Source: Russula earlei (Eukaryota; Basidiomycota; Agaricomycetes; Russulales; Russulaceae). From it: 18,430 nt of DNA. Of the stretch, positions 17,630 through 18,430 are shown piece after piece (the first letter of the stretch is position 1; every line of letters begins with the position of its first letter). The translations under genes were made by a program, and so were the position numbers. Location: NCBI GenBank assembly GCA_025769875.1, contig JAGFNK010000918.1:1-18430 (forward strand). The letters run 5' to 3'. The notes under the pieces are model-generated. The model was not told the DNA's origin, did not search any database, and was given only the letters and a program-made list of their open reading frames with translations.

Positions 17630-17743
17630 TCATTTAATATAAGTACAAGCTGAAGCTTGCTTGGGCTTCGCCCAAGGGGTGCACCTTTGGCGGGCTGTGA
17701 GCATTCTCTTCATGTGTAATCCTTTTTTCATTTAATATAAGTA
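17630..17743. repeat. 16-bp direct repeat bracketing a hairpin unit
   Basis: TCATTTAATATAAGTA occurs at 17630-17645 and again at 17728-17743. Between them lie the second 53-bp hairpin repeat and the TGTAATCCTTTTTT motif. It may be a target duplication longer than usual, or a local tandem duplication of 98 bp. Confidence 0.7.
17648..17700. repeat. 53-bp hairpin-bearing repeat, copy 2
   Basis: It is the same unit as at 16661-16713, with hairpin CTTGGGC-TTC-GCCCAAG (17660-17676). Only a few bases differ between the two copies, so they are much better conserved than the R1 and R2 repeats around them. Confidence 0.85.
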
Positions 17744-17750
17744 TGACTGA

Positions 17751-18427
17751 TGTTAGTTATTGCTTACTGGATTAATGACAGATACTAGGAAAGGATGACT
17801 CATGTGTGAGTCATTACTGATACTTTTGAATGTGGGTCCTTGTTTTGGGTAGTAGTGGGTCTCAGCTATGTGCTCCCCAAGTTTCATACAAATTGGATCA
17901 GCTGTTATGGAGATACAGTATAAATACTCTGATGTATCTGAAGTTGAGCCTTACACTTGACTTACTCCTTGAATTGCATCAGATTCTCTCTCTCTAAGAA
18001 ACTATTGCTCCAGCAACAAGAGGCCCCTCTCATCTCTTGCATTTACTTTTACCTGAGATAACATCAAAGGGTTGAAGTCTAGTGCTTGAACTATATCAAG
18101 CAACTCTATTGCATGAGCAGAATTAAGATTGGCAAATCTTAACAAAACCACATCCACCTCTCCATTTCATCAACTCTTCACACACTGTCTACCATCTACT
18201 CTACCTATCCCTTCCTCCCCTAAGAGTTTCTCTACTGAGAAGAGCTCTCCTCCTTCAAGACCTACCTTCCTCTACTCTCTTACACAGTGTTCAAGGTCTC
18301 TGACAGACTTGAACACATATAGCTGGTGGAACCAGCCCTAGTCTATCTTACTACAACTTACCTAGCTTCTCAATGGATGAGTTGTACTAGGAAGGGTCTA
18401 TTGGCCATAACCTGTTTAGATAAAACA
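17751..18427 (+). mobile_element. Possible LTR of a different family
   Basis: The stretch starts TGTTAGTTATTG, has TATAAATA at 17919-17926, then a CT-rich leader (CTCTCTCTCTC near 17986-17996), and ends near TAAAACA at 18427, giving TGTT...AACA ends. This layout is typical of fungal LTRs, but the right end meets the window edge, so neither internal genes nor a target duplication can be checked. A 70-residue frame at 18129-18341 has no recognisable content. Confidence 0.3.
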
Positions 18428-18430
18428 CTT

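Overview
The window looks like nuclear DNA of a basidiomycete fungus, most likely an Agaricomycete. The evidence is short spliceosomal introns (about 50-80 bp) with GTAAGT/GTGAGT donors, a fungal homeodomain gene, a chromodomain Ty3/Gypsy retroelement and a Rep/PIF1 Helitron. No rRNA, tRNA, CRISPR array or prokaryotic feature was seen.

The left 3.5 kb is CpG-rich host sequence with two genes, both on the minus strand. The first (366-1693, three exons) encodes a protein with one clear homeodomain and a second homeodomain-like helix bundle. The second (2789-3463) encodes a protein shaped like a dual-specificity phosphatase that keeps the P-loop cysteine but lacks the invariant arginine. From about 3.5 kb onward the sequence is CpG-poor and mostly made of decayed mobile elements.

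From about 5.2 to 8.05 kb lies an old minus-strand chromovirus fragment: end of integrase, GPY/F module, chromodomain, and a further small ORF. It is broken by two LTRs of about 825 bp. A decayed Helitron on the minus strand fills 8.69-14.2 kb (N-terminal exons with small introns, HUH Rep domain, PIF1 helicase) and is broken by a third LTR of the same family in the opposite orientation. Each of the three LTRs is flanked by its own perfect 5-bp target duplication (TGGTG, GAATG, CTCCT), so all three are solo LTRs rather than the two ends of one element. One copy (7014-7834) has lost nearly all CpG dinucleotides while the other two keep about 30, which points to CpG-directed mutation of repeats and gives a relative age.

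From 14.4 to 17.7 kb there is a purine-rich (plus strand) cluster of dispersed and tandem repeats, including two copies of a 53-bp hairpin-bearing unit. The last 0.7 kb resembles part of another LTR, with a TATA box, but its end is not certain. The host genes and the mobile elements show no functional link. The main interest is the nested insertion history, the CpG decay, the unusual two-homeodomain protein, the probable pseudophosphatase, and several small hairpin modules of unknown origin.
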